DNA of 64,000 nt from Pontederia crassipes (GCA_030549335.1 CM060191.1:2175001-2239000), one strand, 5' to 3'. Positions 37,270 to 49,712 are shown, numbered from the stretch's first letter. The notes: generated by a model from the letters alone, not told the origin. Numbers and translations: made by a program.

Positions 37270-37910
37270 TTATTAGCGATTTGACAAGCCATAGCATTTT
37301 GATAACGGTTTAACAATTAGCAGATAGCGGATAATAAATAGCGATTAGAAGTTTCAACAAAGAAGTGTTTGATAAATTTAATGGTAGAATTAGTTGATAA
37401 ATGTAAAATGACATAATTGAACATATGATAAATTATTTAGTTCAAATTCTATTATAATACAATAAATAAATTATTTATTTCTCACTTCAATAAGAAATAG
37501 CTCACAATTATTTTTTTGGTTAATATATGTAAATTTATATTGACAATAAATTGTATATAGTGCACACATGATATAAATATATTAATTATTAAATTAATTT
37601 TTTATTCATGGTTAACATATAAAAAAATTGTAATTAATTAAGCATGAATATTAAAAGAAATATAGTTATATGATGATAAAATAAAAATGAGAAAATAATA
37701 AGATAAGTTGAGAAAAAAATAATGTATTTGAATAAGGGTATAATTGAAAAAAATTATAAATCACTAAAGTATAATCATTAAATGTTAGTAGAAGTAATTT
37801 TTCAAAATTTTCATATAAAACGTTAAATGTTATTTTTTTGTCATTATTAAATAAAAAATAACGTTTAAATACTTGAAACATTAATTTTGATGTTGTCAAA
37901 CAGAACGCAA
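37270..37910 (+). repeat. AT-rich repeat family, copy 1
   Basis: This is related over most of its length to 41725-42135 in the same orientation (for example aaatgacataattgaac / aaagtatataattgaacg; aaaagaaatatagtt..atg.tgataaaata). It is also related to 42140-42740 in the opposite orientation (aaaattttcatataaaacgt here, its complement near 42255). It ends with gttgtcaaacagaacgc, resembling ends of non-autonomous hAT-type elements. It has no coding capacity. Confidence 0.6.
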
Positions 37911-39705
37911 TGAAACTAATATATATATATATAAGTTTCTAATCTAATTCAAAAAGAAAAAGTAGTAAAGATTAAAATTATAAAGTATAAGTTTGAACTC
38001 TTGTTCCCAAAATTATGACACATTTAATTTTCCAACATAAACATCAAAATTCACGGTTGATTGATGCTAAGAACTTCGAATTTTGAGTCTTTTAAGTCAT
38101 CATTTTAATTAGAGAATAAATTATTATTGTTACTTTGTATTAGTCCATTGTTAATAATAGACCTCTCCTAAATTCGGATCCGCACAAAAAAGAATCCATG
38201 CGCTGATTTTATGATTGAGAATGATTGAGGGAAAAAGATTTTGACATGAACATTGCGGATAAGAGTGTCATTATGATTCTTCTCTCACATTCAAACGTCT
38301 TTCTCTCTCCGCCTAATTGAGATCTAATCCACCTTTTTAACGTCACTACATAACAACAACAAGAAAGAAGAGATGTTTTAATCTCAGCTAACATTATTAA
38401 ACCACTTCCCAATAATCTCTTTTTCTCTTGCATTTATTTTCTTCAATTATTACTATTATTATTATTTATTTATTATTATTATTATTAAGAGAGAATATAT
38501 ATAAATATATATGTTGAGAGAGAGAGAGATGGCAGACAAAATGGGTGGAACGGTGACACCGACAAAGGACCAGCGACGGTGATTCAGATCCAGGGGACAC
38601 TCCTCCACATTTACTACTTTACTTATTTTCTTTTTTTTTAATCTCATTTTTTTTAAATATGCTTAAATTTGCAAATAATAAAAAAGGGAGCTGATAAAAA
38701 CTAAATCCGAGCCAGCCAATTATGAATCCATTTTTCTTTTAAAATTTTAATTTTGTCTCAACACTAAAAAGAAAACTAAATAAATGCAAAAGAAAACTAA
38801 ATAAATGCAAAAGAAGAAAAAAAAAAGGCATTGTTTCAAGTAACATGAGATGATATGATTCTACCAAAGTGTTGGAGAACGTGGGGGTTCGATTAATTAA
38901 AAATTATGCCAAATTAAAAATATCCCATACGAAGGAACATGTGCAAAATCATCACCGATTCCGCCGTTAACGGCGACGATCTCGGTGGTGCTAAGCAAAC
39001 GAAGCTTCTTTTTTTGCCCTTTTTTTTAAATTATTGTGATATCATTTAATGTAATTTTTTTGACATAAATTAATATGTTAGTTAAACTTAGAATATCAGG
39101 AACCTTGGGAGGAACATGAAGCTATTTTTAATGTTCAAATTTTAAGTTAAATATTGGAGAGAGCATGTTGAAAAGACGCATTCAACGACGTGCTTAAACA
39201 ACTGTTTATGAATGTAAAAATTTTGTGTTCAGATTCATTTGTAATTATTGGACATGTAATATGTTTGTGCGCACAATTATTAGTGTCGCACGAATTGAGT
39301 CTGTCAACTCCGACTATCGGAAAAAAAAAGACGGCTAATAGGGACTTGAGAGAAAGAGAAATTCAAGGTTCAAATTTCATAGTCCATACCATATTTATAT
39401 CTCATGGCTATTTTTTTCACCTTATAATCCAATTAAGAAAATAAATTATCTAATATATTGATATCCATATTTATATTAATTTAGCAATACGAACTTATTA
39501 AAAATTACGTATAATTTTTTTTGTTTTATTGATATCCATATGATCGTGATCATGATAAGAATACCACAATGCAAATCAAATAGCTTATAAACCTACTTGT
39601 TTCCGAAGTTCGAGATGGAGATTTCTTCAAAATGACACCTTTATGAGAGATACTTTCTGTTTAACATCATCAAATAATTATTAATGATTAGCGGATAATA
39701 ATTAA
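37911..39705. other. AT-rich intergenic DNA
   Basis: No gene was identified. A run of TTA/ATT trinucleotides (38455-38490), an AT run and a GA run (38517-38530) precede a short ATG frame of 18 codons on the plus strand at 38530, which does not lead into any larger gene. An 18-base phrase (gaaaactaaataaatgca) is duplicated in tandem near 38772-38811. Confidence 0.4.
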
Positions 39706-40369
39706 GGAGGCGTTTCTCTAGAGATAATCTTTGTAGATTATCAAGTAATGTTGTATTAAATTACATAGGCTCATCACATTACCTTGTTCACTTGTGACAA
39801 GTAATGAGCAATCTGCATTGTCTAGGCAATCTACATTGCCTATGAAGTGACAATGCAGATTGTCTATGGGAGGGTAGATAATCCACATTACCACTTGGAT
39901 TGTAATCTTTTAAATTTTACTTTCCGCATTTGTCCTTTACAGTTTTATTTAAATAAATTCTAAAACATATTGAATAAATTATAATAATAATTAAATAAAG
40001 TATAAACTTAATCAAATAAATACTATAATTATTATGACTATATTATTATCATATTTTAAAAATATATTAATTATTTTATAAATATTAATTTTATAGGTGA
40101 TAATATATATATTTGTGATTTAAGTTTACGAAGTTAAAAATAATTTATATATCTAAACATAGTTCTTTTGATTAGGGGTATATTGGTAAAAATTGTATAT
40201 TAACTCATAAATTTATATTTTCTTATAAATAACTAATATGGATTGCTAGATAGATTACTTATGCATACCAAACAAGGTAATGTACATGGCAATTTAACAA
40301 GTGGCAATCTTTCTGAGAGGCAATCTATATTATTAAGTAATGTTGAATGGCAATGCAGTGAACGCACCC
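39706..40369. mobile_element. Harbinger/Tourist-like MITE with TAA target duplication
   Basis: The ends are inverted (ggaggcgttt at the left; aacgcaccc at the right, complement gggtgcgtt). They are flanked by taa at 39703-39705 and taa at 40370-40372, the 3-bp target typical of PIF/Harbinger elements. Further inside, both arms share inverted pieces such as aagtaatgttg and ggcaatct. No transposase is present. The left arm contains its own small palindrome (caatctgcattg ... caatgcagattg, near 39810-39860). Confidence 0.75.
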
Positions 40370-40394
40370 TAAAGGTTAAAGTTTCATTTTGACT

Positions 40395-41716
40395 GGTAAA
40401 ATGGGCGTGCTGAGCGGCTGATGATTCACACCGTGTCACGCGTATATCCAGCCGTCCATGTGTGATCCAATGATCAAAATGGATGCACGTTTCCAATCAT
40501 CCAGATGCCATCCTACGGCTAATTTGAATTTCTCGCGAGATGGAGCGCTTCCTCATGGACCTCACCGTGCTCGTCGACGGGCGTGGAACTCACCCCTCGC
40601 CTCCTTCACGGGCCTCATCATGTCCGTCATTGTGCCCCCTCCCTCGCAGACCTCGCCATGTCGTGCCTCCAGATTGCTGGCTCCGAGATCCCAGTGTCCT
40701 TTGCTTCGTCGGCTCGTGATCGACGGTTGTCATTTGATCTCTCCCCTTCGATCTCTCTTCTTCCCGTTCGCTGCACGATGAGCTGTTGTTCGATCCCCCC
40801 TTCGATCTCTCTTCTCCCTATTCGTCGGCTGCCGCGTGAGATGAGTTGCCAGCTCCCTCTTTCTCTCCCTTCATGTTTCTCTTCCCAATCGCCGGCGAGT
40901 GCCGGTCGAGGTGCAGGTAACTCTGAGACATTGTCGAACACATACAGAGAGATTTCAATATTCACCGACGGGTACAGGATGAGGAGCAGGGGACACACAC
41001 ACAGAGACGTCGAGATTCACCGACGAGTGCAAGATCCACGGGTTGGGACTTTGGGACGCTGTCGAACACACACAAAAAGAGAGAGAGGGGGGGGGAGGGA
41101 GGCGGCAGATGCTCACCGCCTCTCCGTCGCCCTCGCCGATCACGGATCTGCCCTCCCTCGCAGATCTCACCATCCTCATCGTCATGCGCGGACCTCGTTG
41201 TCGCCCCTCCCTCGAGGAATTCGTCGTCGCCGTGCCCCCTTTTCACTTGGATCCCTCCATCGCGGACCTCGCCGTCGCCCCCTTGCGGACCTCACCGAGC
41301 CCCCTCCCTTGCGGACCTCCCCGTCGCCTCCAGGTCGCCTCACCTCACCGTCGCAGCCTTCAGGTCGCTGACTTTGAGATCACAGCGTCCTTCGCTTTGC
41401 CGGCTCCAGATCGCCTCGCGGTCGCTCTCGTCGGTCATCGTCGCCTCGCTAGAGACCGAGAGAGGGAGAGCGAGCCAGATCGCACACGCAAGAGAGAGCG
41501 AGATCGTCGTCGCTCGTCGGAGATCGAGAAAGGGAGAGAGCCGATCACGCACAAGAGAGAGAGGGGAATGTTGTGAGCACGAGATGAAATCAAAATATCA
41601 TGATATGATATTAAAATATCGGACGCCTTCACTTGGCCCATCGGATCACACATGGACGGCTGGATATACGCGTGACACGGTGTGAATCATCAGCCGCTCA
41701 GCACGCCCATTTTACC
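40395..41716. mobile_element. Non-autonomous element with perfect 74-bp terminal inverted repeats
   Basis: 40395-40468 and 41643-41716 are exact inverted copies over 74 bases (left end ggtaaaatgggcgtgctgag; right end ctcagcacgcccattttacc). The interior is GC-rich, about 1.2 kb, with recurring phrases like ctccctcgcagacctc and gacctcgccgtcgccccc. Open frames (40583-41371 and others) are low-complexity and present on both strands, so I call none coding. Long ends that start GGTAAAATGGG and a GC-rich core suggest a Mutator-type element. A 9-bp target duplication was not seen. Confidence 0.8.
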
Positions 41717-41724
41717 CTATTAAC

Positions 41725-42135
41725 AATTACGTGTTTTCAAACTTAGCGATATCATTAATTTTGATGAATGTAAAAGTATATAATTGAACGAATAATAAAT
41801 TGCTCAATTGAAGCACCACACATATTTTATTATAATAAAAATCATTTATATCTCAATTAAGTAAAATAAAATTCCACAACTATTTTTTATTTTTATATAG
41901 TACATGCATGATATAAAAGTATTAGTTATAAATTTATTTTTTTATTCATTATCAATAAAAAAAATTGATAATTAATTGGGCACGAACATAAAAAGAAATA
42001 TAGTTGAATGGTGATAAAATAGAATTAAGAAGATAATGTATTTAAATAGAGAAAAATATAAATTTTTAATTGTAATTTGGAAATGCTAAACTCTACTTGT
42101 TGAAATGTTAATTTTAGTATTGACAAAAAAAGCTT
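41725..42135 (+). repeat. AT-rich repeat family, copy 2 (direct)
   Basis: Same orientation as 37270-37910. Matching stretches include ataattgaacgaataataaa, catgcatgatataaaagtatta, ttttttattcat and aaaagaaatatagttgaatg. It abuts the right end of the 74-bp-TIR element and then meets an inverted copy at about 42140. Confidence 0.6.
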
Positions 42136-42139
42136 AAAG

Positions 42140-42740
42140 CTCTATTTGGCAATACAAAAAATAGCATTTTAAGTAGCGTTTAGGATTTAGGGTTTAGGGT
42201 TGAAATGCTATTTTATCTGTTTGGTTGCATACATAATCAAGTAGAGTTTAGCGTTTTAAATGAAAATTTTGAAAAGCTACTTCTAGCAAATTAGCTTTTA
42301 GCGTTTAGATGTTCATATTTTTTTTTATCCTTTTTCTAATGTATTATTTCTTTTTAATTTTTAATTTTTATTTTATCACCATTCAACATTATTCTTTTTA
42401 TATTCATATTTAATTAATTACAAAATATTTATTTATTAACAATGTATATAAAATAATAATTAATCTTTTTAGATCATGTATGAACTATATAAAATGTATT
42501 ATAAATATATTTTAATAAAAAAATTACCTGTGTCATTTTATTTTATTTCATTGAGATATTAATTATATATTTATTAAATTTTAATAAAATTTGCATACCA
42601 ATTGAATTGAATAATTTATTGTATGTCCAATTATGTCATTTTATATTCATATGCTAATTCCATCGTTAAGTTTATCAAACGTTTATTTATTAATATCTTC
42701 GCTAATTATGCCAAATCTATCCAAACAGAACCTAAATCTA
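42140..42740 (-). repeat. AT-rich repeat family, copy 3 (inverted)
   Basis: This is the reverse-complement relative of the 37270-37910 copy: tgaaaattttgaaaagctac, attcaacattattctttttat and caattatgtcattttatatt match it when complemented. Outer phrases gctctatttggcaatac at the left and ccaaacagaacctaaatc at the right could be worn inverted ends. It contains two perfect telomere-type TTTAGGG units. Confidence 0.6.
42176..42202 (+). repeat. Short interstitial telomere-like motif
   Basis: The plus strand reads gtttaggatttagggtttag then ggttg: two exact plant telomere units (TTTAGGG) with a degenerate one before. It is too short to be evidence of an old chromosome end by itself. Confidence 0.6.
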
Positions 42741-43402
42741 TCCTAACAATAACAATTATAGATTTTGAAAATCGATTCGACGTTCAGTTTGTCAATAGGC
42801 TTTGTTTTTTTTTTTTTTTGGTTTAAATGATTGCGGAGGAATTAAATTTATTCCGAGGTCGGTGAATTAAGAAAGAAATGAACATTTTATTTGTTTGACT
42901 AATTAATATAAATGTGGTTAAAAAAATTCGATATAGGTCGTGTGCATATGCGAGTGACCTGCTTCTTCCACCTAACAAGTTCCCCTACCATCACATGGTT
43001 GAACTTTGAAGGGGTCGTGGAAGATGGTGATGGATGCATGCCCCCTTCAACCATGCCACCATGACATCTTCATAGAAACCAAACAAGAAAAAATATTGAT
43101 GTTGAAACTTCGAAAGTTTCAGCTTTGGTTCCCAATCCACCTCCGATTACCAAGGAACGAAATTGTCACTGTCTAATCGTTTGATATCACAGAAGAAGTC
43201 TTCGGAAACAAGATCAGGAGAACAATTCAACGCTTGGCGTCGATTTGCTGTCCAATTACCTAAGGAGGGAAGAAAGGAAAAAGAAAAAGAATGAGAGAAC
43301 ATGATTCTTAACATCCCCCCCAAAGATGATATAACAAGGGCTTCATTCTGGGTTGGGAGTTAAGAATATATCTTAGCAAATATCTGTACATAGGTAGGTC
43401 CA
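42741..43402. other. Intergenic DNA and 3' region of the ABHD17-like gene
   Basis: No gene was seen. The region 43080-43402 is probably the 3' untranslated region of the minus-strand hydrolase gene. A T-run lies at 42809-42820. Confidence 0.45.
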
Positions 43403-46400
43403 TCAGTGCTTATCTCCACCATTACAGCAGCAGTTACACAAGTATGCAGACCCCTTGGAACACCGGAATAGTATGCATCCTGTAAGTGAACACCTTGAGC
43501 AGTTAGGTTTCCTGAATCTGATTCTACAGCAGCAGTTAGCGGTGAAAGTTGTCGTCGATGCAGTGCTGGCGGCGGCTTTCTTCTTGGGAAGTTTGAGCGT
43601 CTGGCGGATCTTTTTGAGACGATCTGCGGTGGTGATGTTCTCCATCTCCCGCACGAACTTGCAGAGGTGGCGAATGTAGTCCGGGTACAGCTCTAGGTTG
43701 CAATGACCACCTCCTTTGATCCATAAAGGCTCGTAGGGCTCCCTGGCCAGTTTCCACAGCCCATTTCCATGAAGCCAATTCACCACATCATCCTCAGTTC
43801 CCTGCACAGTGGCAATTGTGTTCCATTGATTATAAATCATCAAGCTGAATATGAAGAAAACTAAAAGATGACACCGAAGTTCCACATAACAGGCCTAGTT
43901 AGCAAGGACAGGAACAAAGGAACCATCCGGTTCAGTCACGTCTTATCATGATAAATGAAAAGATGATTCAAAAGTTCATTACAGACTTACTCATACGACC
44001 TAACATTCTGAAATTTGTTGATACAAGCAAAAAATAAGGTTTATATTTTTTGGAAGGAAAAAGGATGATTATGAACTTTCTGGCCATACAACTAAATTAT
44101 ACTTGAAAAGAGATGTACAGGTGCCAGGAAAAATACAGAAATCCTGTAGGGAGGACCACAAAAAGATAACATTCTTTGATTTAGAAGAACAAATAAGGTA
44201 TAAAGAGATTTCACAATATGACTGTATGGACTGTCATGCCTATGAGTATACTTTCTCCAGACTTACATATAAACAGATAGCCACTTAGATGAGAGAGGTA
44301 GAAGGGAACGATAAAGAAACTACATCTGTATATATTAAATAATTATTAAAAATTATGTAATTTAAATTTATGGTCTATGTATTGTTAGACAAATTGATGA
44401 TGTATATATCTAATCTTGAGTATTGTTTCAAAAAAATGTTACAAATAAAAATAGACCTACTGCATTTATTTATTAATTTGATTAATATCTAGGACACAAA
44501 AAGGGAAAACTTAAAAAAACAAAAAGGAGAGATGAGATTATGATTTAAAGAATAAGTAATAGAGAAAAAAATCTTTAATACTATGTTAATTAACTCCTAA
44601 CCCAGTTGTTTTTGCACTAGTGTATTTGGTTGTTCCCGACTTTTTGTCGACAGTTTCATCCCTGCCTTCGTGAATTTAATGTGCGGAGTCCTAGTATTCT
44701 GATGAACAGAATGCAGTTACCTTCAGTCTCATTACAACAATCTGTTATGTTTTTAACATAGTATCCGAGGAGAAATGATAGTAATGACAAATTCATGACA
44801 TCCTGGACATTCTGGCCTAACACACCAATTATTACTACTCCAGTTAATACATTAAAACTATAATATGATCCCATGCAGTTAACAAACTAGTTCAAAATTA
44901 GGTAATTAAAAATGAGACAGAACTTCGCTCAAAGAATTCTGTTATCATTGCAGTTCAATACACAAGGAAAAATTCTAGGCCAAACGTGGTTTGAGCCACA
45001 ATGAGGAAATCAGGCGCCAGAGTGGAAATCATGTTACTTTAGTCTATTCATTATCGTGCGGATGCACCCAAGATAAAACTACAATGAACTCCCAAATTAA
45101 GCCCTTTTGTTTGTGAGTCAGCCCAATGGAGCTGGTATACGAATTTGGTTTCTGAATGGAGTCATTGAACATTCATTTTCAATAACTAAGTCTGATCATA
45201 GCACTCCAACAATTTGGCTAACTAAAGTGTTTTCTTATACTTTTCATCTTTCATTTCGGAGGAAACTGTTTACTGGTCTTGATTTCAATACCTCCTGAGA
45301 CAATAATCACAAAAATCTCATCCAAGAAAAAAAACTACAAGATTTTCCCAAGAGAATGAAAGAATTTAAATACATCGGTATACAAATAAGTAACTCGTGC
45401 ACCGTTCTTTATAGGAACAAGTTCGTTCATGAGATGAAAAATAAGAAATGACATGGAACTTACATGAATCACAAGGACAGGGCACTTCACTTTCTTAATT
45501 TTATTAATGTTCTGCACAAGAATTAAAAAAAGTGAATATTAACTTTGTTATGAGCAAAGCATATTGTTGCAAGAAACACAGCAGTGGACTGAGAGACTTA
45601 CTTTGTAAATGTCAAAGCAAAAAGTAAAGTTAACATGGCAGACCACACGGAGGCCAGATAATATTGCACTATGGAGCACCACACCACGCAGTCTTGGTAA
45701 ACGGGAAGCCAAATGCAGTGTGGGGCCACTGCCGACAGACTGTCCATACAAGATCAAATCTTCCTGGCTAATTCCATATTCTGTTTCCAGACATTGGTAA
45801 ACTGCCTCAATGTCTGCATATGTATTGTCTTCACTTGGCTGAACATCACAAACATAGACCATGTATTATCAGATCATTTCAGCTGTTATATAAGCGTATA
45901 TTGTTGCACAACAAACAGATAAATAAAATATAAGATAATTGGCTTTGTAGGATCCAAGAAATTAAATCATAATATAATCATTTTTTAGGGTTTCATAAAA
46001 TTATACCTGAAGTTCTAATTAATTAAGCATTCCGAATTTGTAAACCTGACATGCTACCATGCATTTACTATATCTCATTAAAACATATTTTTCTTAGGCA
46101 TGCCATAAATAAAACTTTCTAACTACTCAAGGTATAGGAATACACAGGGATGATTAAGGAAGGGAGTTGTTTGCATGGAATAAGATTTTCTTTCGTAACT
46201 TTACTAGAAGCTGAAACAAATAGGATGTATATACTTTCCCTGTGCCTTGATGGAAAATATGTTGTATAATTTCCTATGCTATTTTGTTTGTTTGCATGGT
46301 TCATTACTCGAGAAGGAACCATGAACTAATCATTATATACACTACTTTCTCTTGTACACTCTACACATGATAGGTGGAATGCACAAGTAACTATTCATCT

Positions 46401-47752
46401 TCATCCTAGCCAATACTGTCTCATGTCGCCCAAGTAGATGAACTTGACATTCATAAACATGGTTATAGAACCTTGACACAACCATTTGGTCATCAGAGTA
46501 TAGAAACCTTGTGTAGAGGGTCTACATCTAAGAAATAGACTACCTTGCCAGTTGAAGCCCCATAGCCAGAGTAGTCATATCTGCATATCAGAAGATAGAG
46601 ATACAATTGATGATGCTGCATTGAGGAGTTAATTGGCAATAAAAGTTGACCAATACGCAGATATAGAAACTGAATCTCTAATGTGGAGTCTATTGAAAAA
46701 TAGCCAAAAGAAGTCACAACAAAATAAATAAAGACACATATTAAGAGAATACATCCAACAAATATGACAGTTTTCTTTAACCAGGGAATACAAAATACAT
46801 ATATTTTTTTAAAATGATAAGAGAGGATGTGTCAAAAGAAAGAGAAAGCCTTGAGTTCAAATAGTAATTTTTCATCATTTTGAATTGTTCCATTACCATT
46901 CAACTTTTGCCAAAATAGGAAAATAACAAAATATCTCGGGAGAAGTAGATGGAAGTATGCTCAATTTGCACACAAAGCTCATTTATGGCTTTGGCAACAT
47001 TTCACCAGCATACTCCCTACTCAACCACCAAGTTCTTCAGGGGGGGGGGGGGGTGGGGGGGGTGGGTGGGGTGTGGGGTGTGTGTGTCAATACCATGCTC
47101 TTTGATTTTCCTAATTAAGTAGTAAAGCTAATCCTGTAATAAGTCGAGTAACATCTTGGCACTATGTGAACATGGAGAAAAACTAAAAGGAAGAAGTTTA
47201 AAAAAAAGGTAAAATAAATGCAGCAAATAAAGCAAACCAAGTGCGGAGGATGAATCATATTATGCACAAGAAAAAAGCTTCGAAGCAGTAAAAACTACAC
47301 AAACATGCTTTCGAAACGGGAAAATAACTAACATAAAGCTAGATTCTTTCAGCACTGACGCAGCGGCTCCGGGCACAAATCCTTGGAGCAAATCAACAAG
47401 CTATAAGCAAGCACGACAGTAAGAAAACCAAGATCAAGTCCGCCTACCCTATTAGATTAACCCTGAGATTGACCTTGAGCTGCACGAAGAGATCATAGAG
47501 CTGCCCGAGGTCGGCGGCATTCCCGTGGGAATACAACACGGTGAGCCTGGCGCAGGGATTCCTCAAGTAGAACGCTACGACCTTGTTCCCGAGCTTGGTG
47601 TCTATCAACAGGACGTCCACGGAGTGGTCCCTGGGGACGCCGGACGCCACCAGCCGGCCGTCTCCGTCCTTCTTGACGCTGTAAGTGGACGGGTCCGGCG
47701 GAAAGAAAGCAAACTTCGCCGCCAGACTCGAGACCGAGCACCCCGAGAGCAT
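43403..47752 (-). CDS. ABHD17-like alpha/beta hydrolase with a cysteine-rich C-terminal tail
   Basis: Exons are 47752-47448, 46580-46544, 45838-45602, 45511-45464 and 43801-43403, all GT-AG and in frame, giving 341 residues. The fold is clear: [17 protein letters not shown] (oxyanion region), [26 protein letters not shown], the nucleophile elbow [10 protein letters not shown] (Ser about 148), the acid loop GTEDDVV (Asp about 213) and [11 protein letters not shown] (His about 242). All three catalytic residues are present. Animal ABHD17 proteins remove palmitate from membrane proteins; plant relatives are annotated by homology only. The last 43 residues hold eleven Cys ([15 protein letters not shown] ... 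CNCCC) and may be lipid-modified for membrane attachment, which is my inference. The second exon is only 37 bases long. Intron 1 carries a long G-rich tract. Shorter exon fragments with other starts were not used. Confidence 0.92.
47040..47087 (+). repeat. G-rich tract in intron 1 of the hydrolase gene
   Basis: Thirteen or more G in a row are followed by G8, GGG, GGGG and GGGG runs split by single T, then a GT repeat. The sequence could form a quadruplex on the plus strand; in the transcript of the minus-strand gene the same place is C-rich. Length here is prone to sequencing error. Confidence 0.85.
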
Positions 47753-48074
47753 CGAGAGCAGTCCAACTCATTGACAGAGGAAATTTTTCATAAAAAAGGC
47801 GGGACCTTTCTTCTTCCCCTCTCCGTTTCCTTCCCCACCCAAAAATCTAGGTTTCCTTTTTTTTCGTTCCTAATTATTGGGGAATAAGCGCGAATCCGCA
47901 AGAAAGGATCCTCCTTTCTTGTTGCTCGACTTCGCTTGCTTTGATTCACAGGCGGTTTTTGGGGTTACTGAAAAGGACGAGACCAAAAAAAGAGCAAGAG
48001 AAACCTTTTCAAGTGAATTAGAGAACGATACCAACCAAAACACCAGATGAGAACAAGGTGAGGAGCTTTGTGGA

Positions 48075-48114
<40 letters not shown>

Positions 48115-48350
48115 GAAGCAGGAAAAGAAGGGTGGAAGAAGAAGGCTACTGTGCGTTTGCGTTCTCTGCTTTCCAACGAGTGAGTCAGGGAAAGAAGAGG
48201 GAGATAAAAGCAAGCAAACTCCTGAGCCCTGACTGCGTTTGTTGCTGCTGTTGCAGTAGGAGCAGTAATAGTAGTAGGCTTTTGAGATGTTTAGGGCTCC
48301 AATGAAGACCTCTCTCCGCTCCCCCTCTCTCTCTCTCTCTCTCAATTTCA
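47753..48350 (-). promoter_or_regulatory. Leader/promoter of the hydrolase gene with CT repeats
   Basis: Upstream of the minus-strand ATG lies a pyrimidine/purine-skewed region with a 33-base CT run (48079-48111) and another at 48325-48342. Such runs are common in plant leaders and core promoters. No splice signals could be fixed. Confidence 0.5.
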
Positions 48351-49423
48351 CTTCACTGTAGCATTTGCTTCGTCACTTGGTTGGACTTTATTATCGAGCA
48401 TGGTAAGCAGTGGAGAGAGGAGAGAGGAGAGAGGAGAGTGTGCATATTTTGGAGGAAGGGGAGGAAGGGGGCGTGGGTGGAGATGGGCAGTCGCAGTTTC
48501 CATGTGGGCACTGAGAGACTCCCGTGCACAAAATCAGCAGATAAGACAACAAAAACGCAGCGTACAACAACAACAGTCAGCGGGCACAACTGCAATTTAT
48601 AATTTATTCTCCTTTTTTGTTCCAAAAGTTTAATTTTAATTATTATTATAATCATCACGGAAAATATTTGTTGGATCTTAATCATCAAATAATAATAAGT
48701 CCACAATAGCCGTTTTAATGTTTATTATCATGTACTATTCATTGATTTTGATGGCCAACAATAGCCGAATAATTAACATTTTAAGTGTTAATTATTTTTT
48801 TTGGCCGGCCAGTCCCGATGTTTAAGAAGTGACGCTGACGACTCAACTCGTACGATGTTAAAGATCGTATTATTCACAAGTTGAAGGTCGCTCACTATCG
48901 AACTTAACTCATCCGATTATGTTCGCTCCACGTCACGTAAGATGAGACTTTCAATAAAAATATTAAACATTCACGGACGTTGCTTAAACGAGAAGGAGCC
49001 GAATAAAGACTAATTATTTAGCCCCATGCTGATGTAATTGATTTTGATGTCATAGTGGGTGGGATTTAATTTTTTTTGTTTTTTTTCCCCTAACTTTTTG
49101 CTAAGAAACTGACCAAAATTAGTGGATGCCAAGGAGGACTTAATTAATTAATTAAATTTGCTAATTATTTAATTAAGTGTGGGGATGCAAATGCAATGAT
49201 CATGATCCCTGGACGAGTTTGCTGCCTCTAAAGTCTAAAGACTCTAAACTCAATGTGCAAGATGATGATAACGATAATGATGGTGATGTGGAGAATCTTT
49301 TTTTCCTTGTGTTAAATGCCAGTCGCTAAAAACATGACATTAAATGTCATTTTCTTTGTTATGCATGTCATCAAAATAATTTCTTAAATCTTTTCTTAAC
49401 TATAACGATTTTTAGCGTCTATC

Positions 49424-49712
49424 CTTAATGTATAAAATATCATAGAGCTCTTCCTAAATTATTTTATTATTTTCACTTTAATTCATTCGTCATATTATAT
49501 TAATTTTTCTGTTATTTTTATATTTTTTTTATTAAATGACTAAATTGTCCTCTACGATTTGAAATAAATATCCATTTTTCTCTTCATCGATGACATTTTA
49601 GTCATTTAATAAATTGAAAGAAATAAAAGTAACAATAAAGTTAACTGAATATCACGAAAGTGAAAATTGCGGCATAGTTTAGGAGAGTGGTACGATAAAT
49701 TTATATATTAAG
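49424..49712. repeat. Fold-back (snap-back) element 1
   Basis: The left arm from tgtataaaatatcatagagc is an imperfect inverted copy of the right arm ending gtacgataaatttatatatta. In between, ttttcactttaattcattcg pairs with cgaaagtgaaaat, and ttattaaatgac pairs with gtcatttaataa. The arms are about 120 bases and the loop is short. No coding capacity. Confidence 0.65.

Noticed and set aside
38530-38583. ATG frame after a GA run (MADKMGGTVTP)
   Set aside because: Only 18 codons and no continuation into any gene; probably chance.
40583-41685. Open frames inside the 74-bp-TIR element (up to 262 codons)
   Set aside because: Arg/Ser/Pro-rich, repetitive, overlapping on both strands; no domain recognised.
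41725-42740. A single long inverted-repeat transposon formed by the two meeting AT-rich copies
   Set aside because: The third, separate copy at 37270-37910 shows that the unit is one arm, so these are two inserted copies rather than one element.
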